A stretch of DNA of 48,528 nucleotides from a bacterium HR24 (GCA_002898715.1 BEIA01000003.1:1-48528), one strand, 5' to 3'; shown: positions 27,492-37,789, counted from the stretch's first letter. Program-made: numbers and translations. The notes: a model not told the origin generated them from the letters alone.

Positions 27492-28406
27492 CTACCAGCT
27501 ACGCGGCAGGTTGGGGTCGCCGCCCCGCGCCTCGACCTCGTCGGCTGGGCCGAAGCTGCCGTCCTCGCGGCGCATGATCCAGCGCCCGATGTCCCCGGTG
27601 ATGGTCACCTGCCCGCGCGGGTCGATCTCGGTACGGAGCAGCGTGAGCTCCTCCTCGGTGGGCGTCTCCAGGGTCAGGAGCTGGTCGGCCATCTTGGGGC
27701 GGAAGGACATTTCGGCCAGCACCTGCTCCAGCGTCACGAACGGCGAAATGCCTATGAGCCGCAGGTAGCGGTCCTCGTAGTCGAACAGGGCCCAGGGCGT
27801 CAGCACGAGGTACGGGCCGGTGCCGCGGGGCAGGCCGGCACGCTCCCGGGCCCCCTCGGAGCCGTCCAGAAAGCCCGGGGACGAGATGAAGTCCACCCGT
27901 GGCACGAACTTGCGCTTCTGGTGGTCGGTCATGAGGATGGTCCGCCAGCACAGGGAGGCGATGGAGTCGGCACCGCCCGGGCCACCGAAGCGCCGGAACT
28001 CGCCGCTCTCGTAATCGCCCAGCAGCGTAGAGTTAATGTTGCCGTACGGGTCGACTTGCAGCGTGTTCAGGATGCCGTAGTCCATGTACCCCATCTGCGC
28101 ATGGAAGCCGATGCTGTTCATGGTGCCCCACTGCAGGGCGCGATACCCGGCGCGGGAGCTTACCATGGTCATGATGGGATCGAAGGGGAGGACCGGCTCC
28201 GGCGCCAGCACGCCGTCCTCGGTGACGTACACAGCGTTGGGGGCATAGAGTTTCTTGGCCAGCAGGATGCTGGCCATAGGGGAGCCGCCGCCCGCCACCC
28301 AGTAGGTCTTGCCGTCCTCGATGAGGCGGGCCATGAGGCAGATCTGGTGCTCCCGCTCGTTGAAGTAAGAGGCCTTCTCGCCCTTGGCCGTGTGGATCTG
28401 GATCAT
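27492..28406 (-). CDS. CoA-transferase subunit B (glutaconate CoA-transferase-like)
   Basis: VAGGGSPMASILLAKKLYAPNAVYVTEDGVL, FHAQMGYMDYGILNTLQVDPYGNINSTLLG; 4-nt overlap with subunit A. Confidence 0.85.
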   Translation of the reverse strand: MIQIHTAKGEKASYFNEREHQICLMARLIEDGKTYWVAGGGSPMASILLAKKLYAPNAVYVTEDGVLAPEPVLPFDPIMTMVSSRAGYRALQWGTMNSIGFHAQMGYMDYGILNTLQVDPYGNINSTLLGDYESGEFRRFGGPGGADSIASLCWRTILMTDHQKRKFVPRVDFISSPGFLDGSEGARERAGLPRGTGPYLVLTPWALFDYEDRYLRLIGISPFVTLEQVLAEMSFRPKMADQLLTLETPTEEELTLLRTEIDPRGQVTITGDIGRWIMRREDGSFGPADEVEARGGDPNLPRSW

Positions 28407-29392
28407 GGCAGGTACCCCTCCTTTATGGTGGCCCGCTGCACCATTTCCTGCAGCTTCCTCCAGCCCACCAGCTTGTCAAGCATCTCGAAGTGGTCCTGGG
28501 CGCTGTATACCCACTTGTCCAGGTACTGGCGGACGAAGCCCCGCATGGTGGCGCCCACCACCTCCACGACGTGCTCTACGTCGGAGGCGTAGCGGCCGGC
28601 CATCTCGCCCGGGTAGGCGCCGAAGGGCAGGTGCACGACTGCGTCCACACAGTAGTATGGGATGGCGGTGATGCCCGGATTGTTGCGGATCTCCTCCGTG
28701 TCCACTATCTCCTCGGTGGAGATGATGACCTTGCGCGAGGCCAGGGCCGATTCCACGTCGGAGATGCCGGTGCCGAACACACGGGCGTTGCCGTAGATGT
28801 CGGCCTGGTGCACGTGGATGAGGGCCACGTCCGGGTTTAGGGCGGGCACGATGGTAATGGGCTGGCCTGTGTACGGGTCCTTGATGAGCTTGGCGCCGGA
28901 GTACTTGAAGCCGTCGGTGCCGCCGAAGGAGCGCACCGGTATGAAGGGCAGCCCCATAGCGCCGGCCTTGATGCGGTTGGTCATGACCACGTTGGAGTAC
29001 TCGTATATCTTGACGCGACCTTCTTTAACTGCCCGGTCCACCACCGGACCGAAGAGGAAGAAGCCGACGTCCAGTTTGGAGGCGCAGCCCGCCTCCACCA
29101 GCAGCGCCACGTCAACCCAGGTGAACTTGGCGCCGACCCACAGGTCCTTCTTCCCCTGGCGAATGATCTCGCGGATGAGGGCGGCGGGCCCGCGCTGGAT
29201 GTAGTTGCACTCGTAGACGATGTAGTCGCCGTCCTGGACGAAGCGTTCGACGGCCTCTTTCGCGCTCATGAGCTTGGGCACCATGGCCCGCTGCTTGTGG
29301 TCGCGGACCCATTCGCGGAAGCCGTCGGGGTCTACCCGGTGGTACTCTCCCTGGCCTTCGGCCAGCACCTCCAGTTCACGCGCCATGCTCAT
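28403..29392 (-). CDS. CoA-transferase subunit A (glutaconate CoA-transferase-like)
   Basis: LMSAKEAVERFVQDGDYIVYECNYIQRGPAALIREIIRQGKKDL, NPDVALIHVHQADIYGNARVFG. Confidence 0.87.
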   Translation of the reverse strand: MSMARELEVLAEGQGEYHRVDPDGFREWVRDHKQRAMVPKLMSAKEAVERFVQDGDYIVYECNYIQRGPAALIREIIRQGKKDLWVGAKFTWVDVALLVEAGCASKLDVGFFLFGPVVDRAVKEGRVKIYEYSNVVMTNRIKAGAMGLPFIPVRSFGGTDGFKYSGAKLIKDPYTGQPITIVPALNPDVALIHVHQADIYGNARVFGTGISDVESALASRKVIISTEEIVDTEEIRNNPGITAIPYYCVDAVVHLPFGAYPGEMAGRYASDVEHVVEVVGATMRGFVRQYLDKWVYSAQDHFEMLDKLVGWRKLQEMVQRATIKEGYLP

Positions 29393-29424
29393 CCCCCTTC
29401 GCGTCTGGTTGGGAGGGTAGGGGC

Positions 29425-29438
29425 CGCTCCGCGGAGCG
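29425..29438. repeat. 14-bp perfect palindrome upstream of CoA-transferase operon
   Basis: CGCTCCGCGGAGCG, about 33 bp upstream of the subunit A start. Confidence 0.6.
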
Positions 29439-29599
29439 TACGCTGACGTGATAACGGTGCGGGAGCCGGGCGCGAGGACAGCGCAGGTGCGAAGCCCTTC
29501 TCTGCTCCACTGGTCTGGCCCCCGGCCGGGCCACCGGCCCAGCCCTCAAGTATCATGGGTCAGGCCGGAAGGGCTGTCAATAGCGGTGCTAGCTCAAGC

Positions 29600-29977
29600 T
29601 CAGAAGCCGCCCGCCGGGCCGCTGCCGGCGTCGAGCCCCAGCCTGAACCGGACCTGCCCCCACACTGCCTGCTGGCGCGCTGCCGCCACGTGGCGGAGGT
29701 ACCGGGACAGTCGGTAGCGAAGGCGCGCCACCTCCAGGAGGTCGGACAGCTCGTCGTCCTCCCCCAGCGACGGTTCTTCGCCCCGCAGCAACTGCCCGAT
29801 AGCCTCGTCCAGCAGGCGCGCCCGTGCTGTCTCTTCTCTCGGCACTGCCATCGCTATCGTCCCTGCCCTGACCGGCCCCCCGCCATAGCTGATGCTCCGG
29901 GCGGTCACGGACATTGTACCCAGTTTGGTGGCCAAGGCCAACAGCGCCGCTCGACCAATATGTCGTTCTGCTGACAT
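29600..29977 (-). CDS. Hypothetical protein, 125 aa
   Basis: ORF in the gap downstream of glcF; LLDEAIGQLLRGEEPSLGEDDELSDLLEVARLRYRLSRYLRHV resembles N-termini of Chloroflexota anti-sigma-like proteins (weak). Confidence 0.5.
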   Translation of the reverse strand: MSAERHIGRAALLALATKLGTMSVTARSISYGGGPVRAGTIAMAVPREETARARLLDEAIGQLLRGEEPSLGEDDELSDLLEVARLRYRLSRYLRHVAAARQQAVWGQVRFRLGLDAGSGPAGGF

Positions 29978-30019
29978 CTTCTCTACTTCCTCTCCTGGCC
30001 TGCGCCCTGGGCCCGGTCA

Positions 30020-31282
30020 TTAGCCCTCGTAGGCCTGGGCCAGTAGCTCGACGACGTGAGCAACGCGGACCGGCATCCGCCACAGCCGCACGCCAGCCTG
30101 CAGTTGCAGCATGCAACCCGGGTTGGCCGTGGCGATCACCTGAGCGTCGGTGGAGGCTGCCTGCTGCATGCGCTCGGACAGGAGCACATGAGCCAGTCCC
30201 GGATGGGAGAGGGAGTAGACGCCAGCGCTGCCACAGCACCTGTCCGGATGCTCCATCTCTATAAGAGCCAGGTGGGGCACCCGCCGTAACAGCCGCCTGG
30301 GCGCCTCGCGCACCCTCTGGGCGTGGGCCAGGTGGCAGGGGTCCTGGTAGGTCACTCGCAGGGGCAGCGGGCGCGTCGGCGGGGGCAGGTTGGCCTCGTC
30401 CAGGAACTCAGTGACGTCTCGCACCAGAGACGAGAAGAGCCGTGCCTTGGCGGCGTAGGCCGGGTCGTGCGCGAGAAGGTGAGCGTATTCCTTCATCAGC
30501 GCGCCGCAGCCGGCGGCGTTCACCACAACGGCGTCCACTCCCACGGCCAGGAAGGCGTCGATATTGCGCCTGGCCAGCGCCAGGGCCATGTCCATATCGC
30601 CGCTGTGAGCGAAGAGGGCGCCGCAGCAGGCCTGCCCGGCCGGCGAGACCACCTCGCAGCCGGCCAGCGCCAGCAGGCGCACGGTGGCGCGGTGTACCGC
30701 CGGGAACAGGGCCGGCATCACGCACCCCAGCAGCAGCCCGACCCTTCGGGAGGGGCGAGGGGGCCGGGCCAGCACGCCGTGCCGACGATAGGGCCTTGCT
30801 TCCGGACGCGGCGTCGATGCGGCCAGCAGGCGCAGCGGCGGTGGCAAGCGGCCCGCCAGCCGGTGGGCCAGAGGGGCGATGGGGGACGCCGCGGCGATGG
30901 CGGCGTCAGCCAGCGGCGAGCGCGCCAGGAACAGGCGCAGCAGGGCCTGCCGAACCCGCCAGGACAGGGGGGCGCTGCGTCTTTTGGTCACCATCGCCCG
31001 GGCCGATTCCATGATGCGACCGAAAGGCACTCCTGAGGGGCAGACTGCCTCGCAGTTGCGGCACTGGAGGCACAGCTCCAGGTGCTCCAGTGCGACGGGC
31101 GTGGGGCCGATCCGTCCCTCTACCAGGGAGCGGATGATGTGTATCCGACCACGGGGGGAATCGGGCTCGAGCCGGAGCACACGGTAGGTGGGGCAGCTCT
31201 GCAGGCAGAGGCCACAGTGGACGCAGCGGGACAGGTCAGCCTCGCTGGGCAGGAAGGGCGGCGCCGGAGGCCCGTCGGTCAT
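30020..31282 (-). CDS. glcF: Glycolate oxidase iron-sulfur subunit
   Basis: CVHCGLCLQSCPTYR, CLQCRNCEAVCPSGV, CCGALFAHSGD, DPCHLAHAQRV, CCGSAGVYSL; 4-nt overlap with glcE. Confidence 0.92.
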   Translation of the reverse strand: MTDGPPAPPFLPSEADLSRCVHCGLCLQSCPTYRVLRLEPDSPRGRIHIIRSLVEGRIGPTPVALEHLELCLQCRNCEAVCPSGVPFGRIMESARAMVTKRRSAPLSWRVRQALLRLFLARSPLADAAIAAASPIAPLAHRLAGRLPPPLRLLAASTPRPEARPYRRHGVLARPPRPSRRVGLLLGCVMPALFPAVHRATVRLLALAGCEVVSPAGQACCGALFAHSGDMDMALALARRNIDAFLAVGVDAVVVNAAGCGALMKEYAHLLAHDPAYAAKARLFSSLVRDVTEFLDEANLPPPTRPLPLRVTYQDPCHLAHAQRVREAPRRLLRRVPHLALIEMEHPDRCCGSAGVYSLSHPGLAHVLLSERMQQAASTDAQVIATANPGCMLQLQAGVRLWRMPVRVAHVVELLAQAYEG

Positions 31283-32535
31283 ATCCCGGCCACCATTCTC
31301 CCTGGGGCGAGGACGCCTGCGGGGTCCCAGGCCTCCTTCACACGCCGCATCAGGGCGGCGGAAGGCGGCGGCGGGCCCCACACGTCAACGAGCGGGGCGC
31401 CGGCCGCGAGCCAGGGCCAGGAGTGGACGACCCCCGTCCCTCCGACGGCCCGTGCGACGGCCAGCGCCTGCCCCACCACGGCCCGGGCGTCCGCCCCCTC
31501 CGGCCAGCGGGCGTAAATATGGCCGACAGTGGGGAATGCCACCACCAGGGTGGGGCCCAGGGCCTCGAGCGACGCCAGCGCCTCAGCCAGCCGCGACGGC
31601 AGTACCGTTAGTCGCACCGTCAGGTGCCGGGACGCCACGGGCGAGGCCAGCGCCTCCTGCCAGAAGGGCTCCGAGCCGGCCTCTCGACCGCCTTGCGCCA
31701 CGGCCAGCTCCGTCGCCTCGCGCTGGCTGCGGGCCACCGCGCCCGGGCTCCCGCCGAGATCGACGAGCAGTTCGTACTGCCCGCCCTGTGTTTGCAGGGC
31801 CATGCCCGTGACCGCCAGGCCGCGGCGCCATAGCTCCCGCGCTGTCTGGCAGGCGGGCCCTGGCCCCGGGAACGAAAAGGCGAGACCGGCGCTGGCCCGC
31901 GGCAGAGGCAGGAGCTTGAACGTGGCCTCGACGATGATGGCGAGGGTGCCCAGGGACCCGATGTACAGCTTGCACAGGTCGTAGCCGGCCACGTTCTTGA
32001 CCACCTTGCCCCCTGCCCTGGTGATACGGCCATCGGCCAGTACCACCCTCATGCCGATGGTGAAGTCCCGCGGGTGGCCCCAGGCGTATCGGCGCGGGCC
32101 GGCGATGGCCGTAGCCAGGGTACCCCCGACGGTAGCGCGCTCTGGCCAGGGCGGGTCCAGTCCCACGGTCTGCCCGGCGGCCGCCAGACGGGAGCGCAGG
32201 TCGCCTATGGCAATGCCGGCCTCCACCGTGCAGGTCAGGTCGGCTGGCTCGTGCTCCAGGACGCGGTCGAGGTGCCTCATGTCGACGGCGAGGTCGTAGC
32301 GGCGGGGAGGATTGCCCAGGCCCATCATGGTGCCGCCGCCCCAGGGCAGCACGGCCAGCCCCCGGGCATGGGCGAGGCGCATCACCGCGGCTAGCTGCTC
32401 CACCGTAGCTGGGCGGACGGCGGCCGTGGGCGCGAGGCCAGCGACGGCATAGGCGGCGGCACCCTCCCCCGTGAGCACCGCTTCGGGGCCGAGGATGTCC
32501 GCCAGGGCGGCTTCCAGGGCAGCAGCCAGGCCCAA
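31279..32535 (-). CDS. glcE: Glycolate oxidase FAD-binding subunit
   Basis: VLPWGGGTMMGLGNPP, GGTLATAIAGPRRYAWGHPRDFTIGMRVVLADGRITRAGGKVVKNVAGYDLCKLYIGSLGTL. Confidence 0.92.
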   Translation of the reverse strand: MGLAAALEAALADILGPEAVLTGEGAAAYAVAGLAPTAAVRPATVEQLAAVMRLAHARGLAVLPWGGGTMMGLGNPPRRYDLAVDMRHLDRVLEHEPADLTCTVEAGIAIGDLRSRLAAAGQTVGLDPPWPERATVGGTLATAIAGPRRYAWGHPRDFTIGMRVVLADGRITRAGGKVVKNVAGYDLCKLYIGSLGTLAIIVEATFKLLPLPRASAGLAFSFPGPGPACQTARELWRRGLAVTGMALQTQGGQYELLVDLGGSPGAVARSQREATELAVAQGGREAGSEPFWQEALASPVASRHLTVRLTVLPSRLAEALASLEALGPTLVVAFPTVGHIYARWPEGADARAVVGQALAVARAVGGTGVVHSWPWLAAGAPLVDVWGPPPPSAALMRRVKEAWDPAGVLAPGRMVAGI

Positions 32536-32545
32536 TCCCGCTCCC

Positions 32546-33991
32546 CTAGACGTAGGCGTCAGGTCCCAGCTTGGCGATGGCCGAGCGCATGCGCGACGAA
32601 ACCTCCCCGCAGCCCTTGTGGGTGGGGAACACCTTGCCCGGGTTGAACGCGTCGCCGGCGCCGAAGGCCCGCTTCAGCGCGGCCATGGTGGCCAGGTCGT
32701 CGTCGGAGAACGTCCAGCGCATGTAGTCCCGCTTCTCGTAGCCGACACCGTGCTCGCCAGTGATGGAGCCTCCTGCCTCCACGCAGACGCGCAGGATCTC
32801 CTCGCCGCAGTCCAGGACGCGGCGGGCAGCCCCGGGTTCGCGCTCGTCGAACAAGATGTTGGGGTGGAGGTTGCCGTCGCCGGCGTGGAACACATTGGCC
32901 ACGTGCAGGCCGAAGTGGTCGCAAATCTCGTAGACGCGACGCATGACGTGGGGCAACCGCGTCCTGGGTACCACGCCGTCCAGAATGTAGTACGAGGGTG
33001 CGAGGCGGCCCAGGGCCCCCAGGGCGGCTTTGCGACCGGCCCACAGCCTCTCCCGCTCCTCGGGAGTGAAGCCCATGCGTATCTCGCGGGCGGCGAGCTC
33101 CGCGCAGATGCCGCGCACCGCTTCCGCCTGCTCCTCGGCCTCTTCCCGCAGCCCCTCCACTTCGATGAGGAGTACAGCGCCGGCATCGGGCGGGTATCCT
33201 GCCTGGACGTACGGCTCCACCGCCAGCATGGTGTTCCGGTCCAGCATCTCCAGGGCTGCAGGGACGATGCCATGGGCGATGACGGACGAGACGGCCTCGC
33301 AGGCCGCGTCCACGCCGTCGAAGATAGCGAGGATGGTGACGGTGGTCTCCGGCCGGGGCAGGAGGCGCAGCACCACCTTGGTGACGATGCCCAGGGTGCC
33401 TTCGGAGCCCACCACCACGCCCACCAGGTCGTAGCCGGGGGAGTCGGCAGTCTTGCCCCCCAGCCATACCAGTTCGCCCTCCGCGGTCACCAGCTCCAGT
33501 CCCAGCACATGGTTGGTGGTGGTGCCGTACCGGAGGCAGTGGGGGCCTCCGGCGTTCTCGGCCACGTTGCCGCCAATGGTGCATGCCTTCTGGCTGGACG
33601 GGTCCGGCGCATAGTACAGGCCGAAAGGAGCGGCGGCCAGGGAGACCTCCAGGTTCACCACGCCCGGCTCCACCACGGCGACGGCGTTCTCCGGGTCGAT
33701 CTCCAGGATGCGATGCAAGCGGCTGGTGGCCAGGACGATGCCGCCCTCGCAGGGGACGGCGCCTCCCGACAGCCCGGTGCCGGCGCCGCGGGGCGTCACG
33801 GGCACGCCATAGCCCCGGGCGAGCCTGACCACGGCCGCCACTTCCTCGGCCGAGCCGGGCAGGACGACCGCCTCGGGCAGGGCGCGCTCGATAGTGGCGT
33901 CATACTCGTAGACGACGAGCTCCTCCGGCCGGTGGAGGACGTATCGCGGCCCCACTATGCGCTTCAGTTCGCTGAGCAGGCGCGCGTTCAC
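32546..33991 (-). CDS. glcD: Glycolate oxidase subunit D, FAD-linked
   Basis: PVTPRGAGTGLSGGAVPCEGGIVLATSRLHRILEIDPENAVAVVEPGVVN, GGNVAENAGGPHCLRYGTT, GGSITGEHGVGYEKR. Confidence 0.95.
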   Translation of the reverse strand: MNARLLSELKRIVGPRYVLHRPEELVVYEYDATIERALPEAVVLPGSAEEVAAVVRLARGYGVPVTPRGAGTGLSGGAVPCEGGIVLATSRLHRILEIDPENAVAVVEPGVVNLEVSLAAAPFGLYYAPDPSSQKACTIGGNVAENAGGPHCLRYGTTTNHVLGLELVTAEGELVWLGGKTADSPGYDLVGVVVGSEGTLGIVTKVVLRLLPRPETTVTILAIFDGVDAACEAVSSVIAHGIVPAALEMLDRNTMLAVEPYVQAGYPPDAGAVLLIEVEGLREEAEEQAEAVRGICAELAAREIRMGFTPEERERLWAGRKAALGALGRLAPSYYILDGVVPRTRLPHVMRRVYEICDHFGLHVANVFHAGDGNLHPNILFDEREPGAARRVLDCGEEILRVCVEAGGSITGEHGVGYEKRDYMRWTFSDDDLATMAALKRAFGAGDAFNPGKVFPTHKGCGEVSSRMRSAIAKLGPDAYV

Positions 33992-34062
33992 ACCCCAAGT
34001 CTATCACTGGCGTGGCAAAGGTGGATATGATGGGGCCGACTCCAAGGCGCGAGGAGGGCGAG

Positions 34063-34980
34063 ATGCAGTTCGGCGTGCACCTGCCCCAGATCGGCGTAGC
34101 CTGGCCAGGAGCGGAGATAGCGCGGTTCGCCCGGGCAGTGGAGGAGATGGGCTTCGACGCCGTGTGGGCCAGCGACCACATCGTCTTCCCGCTCAATGTG
34201 CGCTCCCGCTACCCGTATGCCGAGTCGGGCGACTTCCCCTTGTCGCCGGCGGCCCCCTGGCTGGAGGCCGTGACTACCCTGGCCTTCGTGGCCGGCGCCA
34301 CGTCCAGGGTCCTGCTGGGGACCACCGTACTGGTGCTGCCCTACCGCCCTCCGGTGCTCAATGCCAAGATGCTGGGCACGCTGCAGGTGCTGTCGGGCGG
34401 GCGGCTGGTGCTGGGGGTGGGGGCTGGCTGGATGGCAGAGGAGGCTATGGCCCTGGACATGCCGTGGGACGACCGCGGCCGCCGCACCGATGAGCACATT
34501 CAGGTGCTGCGGGTCCTGTGGGGGCAGGAAGACCCCCGCTTCGAAGGCCGGTACTATCGTGTGGCCGGTGTCCGCTGCGAGCCCCGCCCCTCCGTCATGC
34601 CTCCCATCTGGGTGGGTGGCCACGGGATGGCCTCCCTGCGCAGGGCCGCTCGCCTGGGCGACGGCTGGCATGCCGTCGGTCTTCCTCCCGATGAGCTGGC
34701 GGAGTCCTGGCGCAGGGTGCAGGACATGGCGCGGGAATGTGGCCGCGATCCCGCTGCCCTCGTTCTTTCGGTGCGCTGCCTGCTCCGCTTTCGGGACAAG
34801 CCCCGGCCCGACGACCGCCCGCTGGCCGGCACGCCCGAGCAAATAGTCCGCTGGCTGGAGGAGTACCGCCGCATCGGCGTGGGGCATGTCCTGCTGGAGC
34901 CACCGCTGAGGCCTGGCCCCGAGGTAGCCCTGTCGGTTCTGGAGCGCTTCGCCAGGGAGGTGCGGGGCCGACTGGCCTGA
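34063..34980 (+). CDS. LLM class F420-dependent oxidoreductase
   Basis: MQFGVHLPQIGVAWPGAEIARFARAVEEMGFDAVWASDHIVFP; LGVGAGWMAEE; IWVGGHGMASLRRAARLGDGWHAVG. Confidence 0.9.
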   Translation: MQFGVHLPQIGVAWPGAEIARFARAVEEMGFDAVWASDHIVFPLNVRSRYPYAESGDFPLSPAAPWLEAVTTLAFVAGATSRVLLGTTVLVLPYRPPVLNAKMLGTLQVLSGGRLVLGVGAGWMAEEAMALDMPWDDRGRRTDEHIQVLRVLWGQEDPRFEGRYYRVAGVRCEPRPSVMPPIWVGGHGMASLRRAARLGDGWHAVGLPPDELAESWRRVQDMARECGRDPAALVLSVRCLLRFRDKPRPDDRPLAGTPEQIVRWLEEYRRIGVGHVLLEPPLRPGPEVALSVLERFAREVRGRLA

Positions 34981-34986
34981 ATCGGC

Positions 34987-36474
34987 TCAGCCCCCGTCCC
35001 GGGCCCACTCTCGGGCCCGCTCCACCGCTCGCTGCCAGCCGGCGTAAAGGCGGTCGCGCTCGGCGGGCGTCAGGGCGGGCGCGAAGCGGGCCTCCTCCCG
35101 CCACAGGCGCGCGATGTCCTCGCTGCCTTTCCACAGCCCTGCGGCTACGCCGGCCATCAGGGCCACTCCCAGGGCGGTGGTCTCCACCACCCTGGGCCGG
35201 ACCACCGGCTTGCCGAGGATGTCGGCCTGGAGCTGGAGCAGCAGGTCGTCGCGGGCTGCGCCCCCGTCCACTCGCAACTCGGGCAGCGGAAGTCCCGCGC
35301 CCGCTTCCATCGCCTCCACCACGTCCCGCGTCTGGAAGGCCATGGCCTCCAGCACAGCGCGAGCGACGTGGGCCCGATTGGTGCCCCGCGTAAGGCCGAT
35401 GATCAGGCCGCGGGCGCTGGGATCCCAGTAGGGAGAGCCCAGGCCAGCGAGGGCGGGAACGACGTACACGCCGCCGTTGTCCGGCACCTGGCGCGCCAGC
35501 GCTTCTACCTCGTCCGACGAGTCTATGATGCCCAGGCCATCGCGTAGCCACTGGACCATGGCACCAGAGATGAAGTTGGAGCCCTCCAGCGCGTAGGTCA
35601 CTTCATCGCCGAGTTGCCAGGCGACGGTGGTGATGAGCCCGGGAGCGTAGGCAGGGCTGCGACCGGCGTTCGTCAACAGGAAGGAGCCGGTGCCGTAGGT
35701 GTTCTTGGCCATTCCTGGCTGGAGGCACGCCTGCCCGAAAAGGGCAGCCTGCTGGTCGCCCAGCACCGCCAGCACGGGTATCGGGGCGCCGAAGTGCTCG
35801 GCCCTCGTCTCGCCGAAGTAGCCGCAGGACGGCAGCACCTCCGGCAACGGGGCCGCGGGGACGCCCAGGAGCGCCAGCAACTCTTCGTCCCAGCGCAGCC
35901 GCTGAATGTCGAGCATGAGGGTGCGGGAGGCGTTGGAGGGGTCAGTCGCGTGGCGGCCAGTCAGGCGGTAGACGAGCCACGAGTCCACGGTACCGAAGCG
36001 CAGTTCGCCACGGGCGGCGAGCTGTCGCCGAGATGGGTCCTGGTCCAGTAGCCAGCGCAGCTTGGTGCCCGAGAAGTAAGGGTCCAGCACCAGGCCCGTG
36101 CGCTGCCGAAAGAGAGGCTCGAGACCCTCCTCTCTGAGGCGCTGGCACATGGAGGCGGTGCGCCTGTCCTGCCAGACGATGGCGTTGGCCACGGGATGCC
36201 CGTCTCTGTCCCACAACAGCGTGGTCTCCCTCTGGTTGGCGATGCCGATGGCCGCTACCTGCCGCGGTCTCGCCCCGGCGTGAGCCAACGCTTCACGGGC
36301 GGCGGCGAGCTGCGATTGCCAGATCTCCTCCGGGTCGTGCTCCACCCAACCGGGCTGGGGGAAGTGCTGGGTGAAGGGCACCTGCGCCCAGGCCACCGGC
36401 CGGGCCTCCGAGTCGAACAGGAAGGCGCGGGAACTGGAGGTGCCCTGGTCCAGAGCCAGCACGAACTCCGCCAT
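34987..36474 (-). CDS. glpK: Glycerol kinase
   Basis: [64 protein letters not shown]. Confidence 0.95.
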   Translation of the reverse strand: MAEFVLALDQGTSSSRAFLFDSEARPVAWAQVPFTQHFPQPGWVEHDPEEIWQSQLAAAREALAHAGARPRQVAAIGIANQRETTLLWDRDGHPVANAIVWQDRRTASMCQRLREEGLEPLFRQRTGLVLDPYFSGTKLRWLLDQDPSRRQLAARGELRFGTVDSWLVYRLTGRHATDPSNASRTLMLDIQRLRWDEELLALLGVPAAPLPEVLPSCGYFGETRAEHFGAPIPVLAVLGDQQAALFGQACLQPGMAKNTYGTGSFLLTNAGRSPAYAPGLITTVAWQLGDEVTYALEGSNFISGAMVQWLRDGLGIIDSSDEVEALARQVPDNGGVYVVPALAGLGSPYWDPSARGLIIGLTRGTNRAHVARAVLEAMAFQTRDVVEAMEAGAGLPLPELRVDGGAARDDLLLQLQADILGKPVVRPRVVETTALGVALMAGVAAGLWKGSEDIARLWREEARFAPALTPAERDRLYAGWQRAVERAREWARDGG

Positions 36475-36537
36475 ACTGTCGCCAGCATAGGCTAGCCGCT
36501 GCGCGGGTCTCAAGGGCCAGTGCTACCATGCTCTGGG

Positions 36538-36840
36538 ATGGCTCTGAAGTTCCTGGAAGAGTACCTGCGTCGAGAACTGGAACGCATCGGCCGTGCCGAC
36601 CTGATGGCGGGAGCGGTAGGGGGCATCGGCTTCACCGACGACGGCTCTACCATCTACGTGCACCTGTTCCCGGGGCCCGCGGCGGCGCGGCGGCCTGGCC
36701 GCGCCTACGTCCTCGCCTGGCAGGACTACGCCGAAGACCCTTCGCAGCGACTGGACTGTTTCCGCTGGCTGGTCAGAGAGGCGAAGCTCAACATCCGCGA
36801 CCACGTACACGACATCGTGCGCTGGCTGGAAGCGCGGTGA
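36538..36840 (+). CDS. Hypothetical small protein, about 100 aa
   Basis: MALKFLEEYLRRELERIGRADLMAGAVGGIGFTDDGSTIYVHLFPGP...; only plausible ORF in the gap. Confidence 0.6.
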   Translation: MALKFLEEYLRRELERIGRADLMAGAVGGIGFTDDGSTIYVHLFPGPAAARRPGRAYVLAWQDYAEDPSQRLDCFRWLVREAKLNIRDHVHDIVRWLEAR

Positions 36841-36888
36841 GACAGGGCCAGTCCACCCGCGCTGCGGGGGCCGCGTTCCAGAGAGGCC

Positions 36889-37614
36889 TTACTTGTCCCG
36901 AAGGGCCTCGACAATGTGTCGTATGGTTCCGTCATCGAGCGCCTGCGGCAGAGAGCGGAGGTGCTCCATCGCCTGGCGTGGTCCCAGATGCCCGTAGAAT
37001 ATCGGCATCCCCAAGTCTTCTTCCGCGCTTTCGCGGGTGCGTTCCAGCTTCTGCGTCCCGACCATGATCACCAACGGCATCACCGGCGCCTCGATCCCCT
37101 CCGCGTGCAGGCGTCGGCGGATAGCGGCTGCCCCTCGGGATGCCTGATTGACAGGTGATTCCCTTTTCTGCCATTTCCTCGTGTCTGCCCGCCATACCCA
37201 GGCTTCCTTGATGCCCAGCTTTACCCAGTGCCCCCAGTGTTTGACCTCTATGGGGCAGACGCCGCCAGGTCCGATGGCCAGCAGGTCCACCTCTGCCCAG
37301 GAGTTACCATCTCTCAGGACTACAGAGCGGGAAACGGTCCACCGCCAGCCCAGGCGGCCCAGCATTTCGCCTACGCGAAGCTCGCCTGCATTGCCGCGCT
37401 GTTTTTCCATGCCGCGCGTATACCGCAGGTAGGCCCACAAGGCAGGGCGGAGCCAGGGGGCCAATGCTGAGGGTAGCCTCCCTTCTGCCCTCTGCAGCGT
37501 TTTGCGGTCGTCCTCAATGCCTATCTCATGGACAAGGCGATGAAATTCCTTACGGCTTTGAGGAGTGAGGTCGACCCGGCGCGGGACATCGAGCAGCTTG
37601 CGCACCAACTCCAT
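36889..37614 (-). CDS. NERD (nuclease-related) domain protein; ORF may start at GTG 37641
   Basis: GNAGELRVGEMLGRLGWRWTVSRSVVL...AEVDLLAIGPGGVCPIEVKHWGHWV (G-x-x-GE ... E-x-D ... EVK). Confidence 0.85.
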   Translation of the reverse strand: MELVRKLLDVPRRVDLTPQSRKEFHRLVHEIGIEDDRKTLQRAEGRLPSALAPWLRPALWAYLRYTRGMEKQRGNAGELRVGEMLGRLGWRWTVSRSVVLRDGNSWAEVDLLAIGPGGVCPIEVKHWGHWVKLGIKEAWVWRADTRKWQKRESPVNQASRGAAAIRRRLHAEGIEAPVMPLVIMVGTQKLERTRESAEEDLGMPIFYGHLGPRQAMEHLRSLPQALDDGTIRHIVEALRDK

Positions 37615-37789
37615 CCGTGCCCTCCCTGATATGGTGACCACTAGTATGGAATCGCGCCGACTGCCCTGGCGTTACACCGGCTGGGGCGGTCAGACACACG
37701 GAGCATCGGGTGGCCGGCAGGAATTCTGGCTGGGCTTGCTTTGACTGGCCGTGCGGTATAATGGCCCCACAATCCTTGAGGTGTACGGA

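Noticed and set aside
32471-34030. 519-aa plus-strand ORF across glcD
   Set aside because: Antisense shadow of a confidently identified glcD.
37740-37761. TTGACT + TATAAT as a consensus promoter
   Set aside because: Spacer is only about 10 nt, too short for a -35/-10 pair; only the TATAAT is retained as a possible -10.
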